DNA from: Microbacterium neungamense
GTDB taxonomy: Bacteria; Actinomycetota; Actinomycetes; Actinomycetales; Microbacteriaceae
Length of the DNA stretch: 64,000 nt
Reading direction: 5' to 3'
Assembly (NCBI RefSeq): GCF_024971095.1
Contig: NZ_CP069717.1
Location: forward strand, 620,001-684,000
The notes beneath the pieces were generated by a model. It was not told the origin of the DNA and did not search any database. It worked only from the letters and a program-made list of their open reading frames with translations. Below, piece by piece: positions 61,784-64,000 of the stretch (positions are counted from its first letter, which is position 1; each line of letters starts with the position of its first letter). The translations under genes were made by a program, and so were the position numbers.

Positions 61784-62099
61784 ACCGTGCCCCCGCTGGG
61801 ATTCGAACCCGCCCCACCGGCCCCCACCGGCCCTCCACCTGTCGCTGCGCGACGCGCGGAGCCTCCGCCGGCGGGGACCCCGGAGTCGTGTGTCTCACCC
61901 AGGCACGAGAACGGTCGACGCCACCGCCCTGCGGGCGGCGCCGCCGACCGTGCCCCCGCTGGGATTCGAACCCGCCCCACCGGCCCTCCACCCGTCGCTG
62001 CGCGACGCGCGGAGCCTCCGCCGGCGGGGACCCCGGAGTCGTGCGTCTCACCCAGGCACGAGAACGGTCGACGCCACCGCCCTGCGGGCGGCGCCGCCG
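61784..62099. repeat. Tandem repeat units each starting with a tRNA 3' end
   Basis: No gene is supported in 61770-62103. Two units begin at 61784 and 61947; a third start at 62100 leads into the real tRNA. The units are 163 and 153 bp and nearly identical, the longer having an extra CCCCCACCGG-type 10-bp insertion. Each starts with the 27 bases that cover the acceptor 3' strand, T-loop and part of the T-stem of the tRNA (including GCCCCCGCTGGGATTCGAAC), after which the copies diverge from the tRNA. They are partial tRNA duplications. Confidence 0.88.
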
Positions 62100-62103
62100 A
62101 CCG

Positions 62104-62176
62104 TGCCCCCGCTGGGATTCGAACCCAGACTGAAGCGAGTTTAAGTCGCCTGCCTCTGCCGTTGGGCTACGGGGGC
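62104..62176 (-). tRNA. tRNA with anticodon UAA (Leu by anticodon), short variable loop
   Basis: Minus-strand cloverleaf: acceptor GCCCCCG/CGGGGGC, D arm GCCCAACGGCAGAGGC, anticodon arm GGCGA-CTTAAAC-TCGCT, variable loop of five nt, T arm CTGGG-TTCGAAT-CCCAG, discriminator A, no encoded CCA. The anticodon by position is UAA, which reads the rare Leu codon UUA. A long variable arm, normal for tRNA-Leu, is absent. The isotype is therefore uncertain although the fold is sound. Confidence 0.85.
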
Positions 62177-62263
62177 GTGCACCTGCCAGCCTAGGGGGCC
62201 TGTCGCCCAGGCGACGCGCAGGACCGCCGCATAGGATGAAGTGATCCACAGAGGGGGCTTCGC

Positions 62264-62830
62264 ATGGAATGGCTCTGGCCGGTACTGATCGTCGTCGGCG
62301 TGCTGGTGCTCGTCGGCGTCTATCTGTGGTCGACCTACAACTCGCTGGTGCAGCTGAACGTGCGCGTCGACGAGGCATGGAGCGGCATCACGGTGCAGCT
62401 CAAGCGCCGCGCGGACCTCATCCCCAACCTCATCGAGACGGTGAGAGGGTACGCCGCCCACGAGAAGGCGGTGTTCGAGAGCGTCACACGCGCTCGCGCC
62501 GAGACGCTGTCGGCGACCGGCCCCGCCGAAGCCGGAGTCGCCGAGGGCCACCTGCAGCAGGCGCTGCGCAGCCTGTTCGCGGTGGCGGAGGCCTACCCGC
62601 AGCTGCAGGCCAGCCAGAACTTCCTGCAGCTGCAGCATTCGCTGGTCGACACCGAGGACAAGATCCAGGCCGCCCGCCGCTTCTACAACGGCGGCGTGCG
62701 CGAGCTGAACACCAAGATCAAGGTCTTCCCGAACAACCTGTTCGCCCGCGGGCTGGGTTTCACCGAGCGGGAGTTCTTCGAAGTCGCCGACAACGGCGCG
62801 ATCTCCGAACCGCCGCGCGTGCAGTTCTGA
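62264..62830 (+). CDS. lemA: LemA-family protein
   Basis: 188 residues. One N-terminal membrane helix (LWPVLIVVGVLVLVGVYLWS) precedes the LemA core: TYNSLVQLNVRVDEAWSGIT, VQLKRRADLIPNLIETVRGY, HEKAVFESVTRARAE, DKIQAARRFYNGGVRELNTK and IKVFPNNLFA. The family forms helical bundles, with the bulk probably outside the membrane; its function is poorly defined. It stands alone, and its stop codon lies within a bidirectional hairpin. Confidence 0.94.
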   Translation: MEWLWPVLIVVGVLVLVGVYLWSTYNSLVQLNVRVDEAWSGITVQLKRRADLIPNLIETVRGYAAHEKAVFESVTRARAETLSATGPAEAGVAEGHLQQALRSLFAVAEAYPQLQASQNFLQLQHSLVDTEDKIQAARRFYNGGVRELNTKIKVFPNNLFARGLGFTEREFFEVADNGAISEPPRVQF

Positions 62831-62880
62831 CAGACGGGGGGATCGGTGCGCGAAGCGCGTCGGGCCCCCTCGTCTGTCAG
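62827..62880. terminator. Bidirectional terminator containing both stop codons
   Basis: The arm from 62827 (CTGACAGACGGGGGG) pairs with the arm ending at 62880 (CCCCCTCGTCTGTCAG), with a GCGCG/CGCGC inner stem. The TGA of lemA (62828-62830) and the TGA of the converging YcaQ-like gene (62877-62879) are both inside the arms. Confidence 0.75.
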
Positions 62881-64000
62881 GCGACCGTGCCCAGCTCCGC
62901 CTCCCGCGGATGCGTGTGCCGCTCCACCTCCACGTCCCGGCCGTGCAGCGCGCGGGCCACGGCGTCGGCCGCGTCGCCCCAGCCGGAGACGCTGATGCGC
63001 TCGAGTCTCTGCCATCCGGCCGCCCGCAGCAGCTCCCCGGCGATCGCCGCGGCATCCGCGTCCCGTCCCTGCGGCTCCCACCACGCCGACTGCACGCGCA
63101 GGGTCGACACCGCGCGGTCCGCCTTCAGATCCACGCGGGCGACGATCCGGTCCCCGGCGAGCACCGGCAGCGAGTAGTACCCGTAGCGGCGCTTCTCGGC
63201 CGGGACATAGATCTCGATCCGGTAGTCCAGCCCGAACACGCGCAGCGCCCGGTCGCGGAACCACACCAGCGGGTCGAACGGCGTCAGCAGCGCCGCCCGG
63301 CCGATCCGGCGGGGGAGCGCGGCCTCGCGGTGACGCCACGCCGGCAGCGGGCGCCCCGACCGCTCCCAGCCGCGCACGCGCACCGGCTCGAGCTCGCCGG
63401 CGTCCACGAGGTCGGCGATCGCGGCACGCACCGCGGTCCGGTCCCGGAGCCGGTGGTAGTCGTCCAGGTCGGCCTCGGTCGCGACGCCGTACGCGCGTGC
63501 GGCCCGGCGGACCAGCTCGCGCACGGCATCCGCCCGGGGCACGTCCCGGGACCGGACGGCGGCCGGGATCACCTGCTCCGCGAGGCCGTAACGCCGCTCG
63601 AAGCCGTTGCGCCCGGCGATCGCCACGTCGCCGCAGCGCCACAGGTGCTCGAGCGCGACCTTCGCCTCGTCCCAGTCCCACCACGAGCCGCGCTCCCGCG
63701 GAGCGTCGTCGCGGAGGTCGGCCGGACGCAGCGGCCCGTGTTCCCGCAGCTCGGCACGGACCCAGTCGAGCGTCCGGGTGTGCGCATGCATCCACGCCCC
63801 GGGCTTCGCCGCCCGCGCTCGCCAGTCGTCCATGCGGAACCGCCACAGCGCCCAGTCGCCGACCGGGATGAACGCCGCCTCGTGCGCCAGGTATTCGACG
63901 TAGTGCGTCGGGCCGGCGAGGAAGAGGCGGTCCAGCAGCGCCGGGTCGTACGCGCCCAGGCGCGAGAACATCGGCATGTAGTGGGAACGGGCGAAGACGT
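62877..64000 (-). CDS. YcaQ-like winged-helix DNA-binding protein (partial)
   Basis: At least 374 codons are open from the right edge to TGA 62877; the frame continues past an internal Met at 63977 (VFARSHYMPMFSRLGAYDPA), so the true start lies outside. Segments YVEYLAHEAAFIPVGDWALW, GSWWDWDEAKVALEHLWRCG, VFGLDYRIEIYVPAEKRRYG and YYSLPVLAGDRIVARVDLKA are typical of the HTH_42/YcaQ family, linked to repair of interstrand DNA crosslinks as unhooking glycosylases. About 40-50 N-terminal residues are missing from view. Confidence 0.9.
   Translation of the reverse strand, partial: VFARSHYMPMFSRLGAYDPALLDRLFLAGPTHYVEYLAHEAAFIPVGDWALWRFRMDDWRARAAKPGAWMHAHTRTLDWVRAELREHGPLRPADLRDDAPRERGSWWDWDEAKVALEHLWRCGDVAIAGRNGFERRYGLAEQVIPAAVRSRDVPRADAVRELVRRAARAYGVATEADLDDYHRLRDRTAVRAAIADLVDAGELEPVRVRGWERSGRPLPAWRHREAALPRRIGRAALLTPFDPLVWFRDRALRVFGLDYRIEIYVPAEKRRYGYYSLPVLAGDRIVARVDLKADRAVSTLRVQSAWWEPQGRDADAAAIAGELLRAAGWQRLERISVSGWGDAADAVARALHGRDVEVERHTHPREAELGTVA

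Noticed and set aside
61784..61990. Two additional tRNA genes in the repeat array
   Set aside because: Only the 3' acceptor strand and T-loop are present; the T-stem is broken and D and anticodon arms are absent.

Overview
The window looks like a chromosomal segment of a high-G+C actinobacterium of the Microbacteriaceae (Microbacterium-like). Supporting signs are the very high G+C, frequent GTG starts, a -10 hexamer of the form TANNNT placed 6-7 nt before several start codons (leaderless transcription), a FMN-riboswitch-led ribD-ribE-ribBA-ribH operon, and the order eno / FtsB-like / DUF501 / subtilase. This is inferred from gene content only; no 16S rRNA gene is present.

Layout. 1-1225: start of an ABC exporter gene (runs off the left edge) and, divergent from it, a broken LD-carboxypeptidase. 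1.2-15.7 kb: a pile of nested insertion sequences (IS110, IS481, IS1380, IS3) surrounding one very large gene for a 2491-residue secreted, wall-anchored protein (DUF11 repeats, nine SdrD-type B repeats, LATTG sorting signal). The two halves of one IS110 transposase and its two ends lie at the outer edges of this block, so the surface-protein locus sits between the halves of a single disrupted IS. 15.8-34.8 kb: mostly housekeeping genes: YjbR-like protein, DUF2269-like membrane protein with divergent TetR, a frameshifted MFS transporter, riboflavin operon, Fpg/Nei glycosylase, GNAT, EamA transporter, mfd, hexapeptide protein, gdhA and ppc.

34.8-45.9 kb: a lower-G+C accessory island between ppc and nhaA. 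It holds the scar of a type I restriction-modification locus (a headless specificity-like fragment and an in-frame HsdM-N/HsdR-C chimera), an unrecognised 626-residue coiled-coil protein, and a 2161-residue protein with HEPN (Swt1-type), transglutaminase-like, DUF4011, SF1 helicase, Vsr-like nuclease and DUF3320 segments. The last two appear to form a two-gene operon and are the best candidate for an incompletely described antiphage system. A head-to-head IS5 chimera closes the island exactly at the helicase stop codon and the nhaA promoter.

45.9-64.0 kb: nhaA, mazG, an intact IS110-family element, hisS, VOC protein with divergent AraC regulator, APC permease, CPBP protease, O-methyltransferase, eno, FtsB/DivIC-like protein, DUF501, a membrane-anchored subtilase, type II NADH dehydrogenase, a DUF2975/XRE pair, a tandem array containing three copies of a tRNA 3' end next to a short-variable-loop tRNA with anticodon UAA, lemA, and a YcaQ-like winged-helix protein that runs off the right edge.

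Several genes carry small indels (LD-carboxypeptidase, a membrane protein at 10.3-11.1 kb, the MFS transporter). These may be real pseudogenes or sequencing errors; the sequence alone cannot decide.
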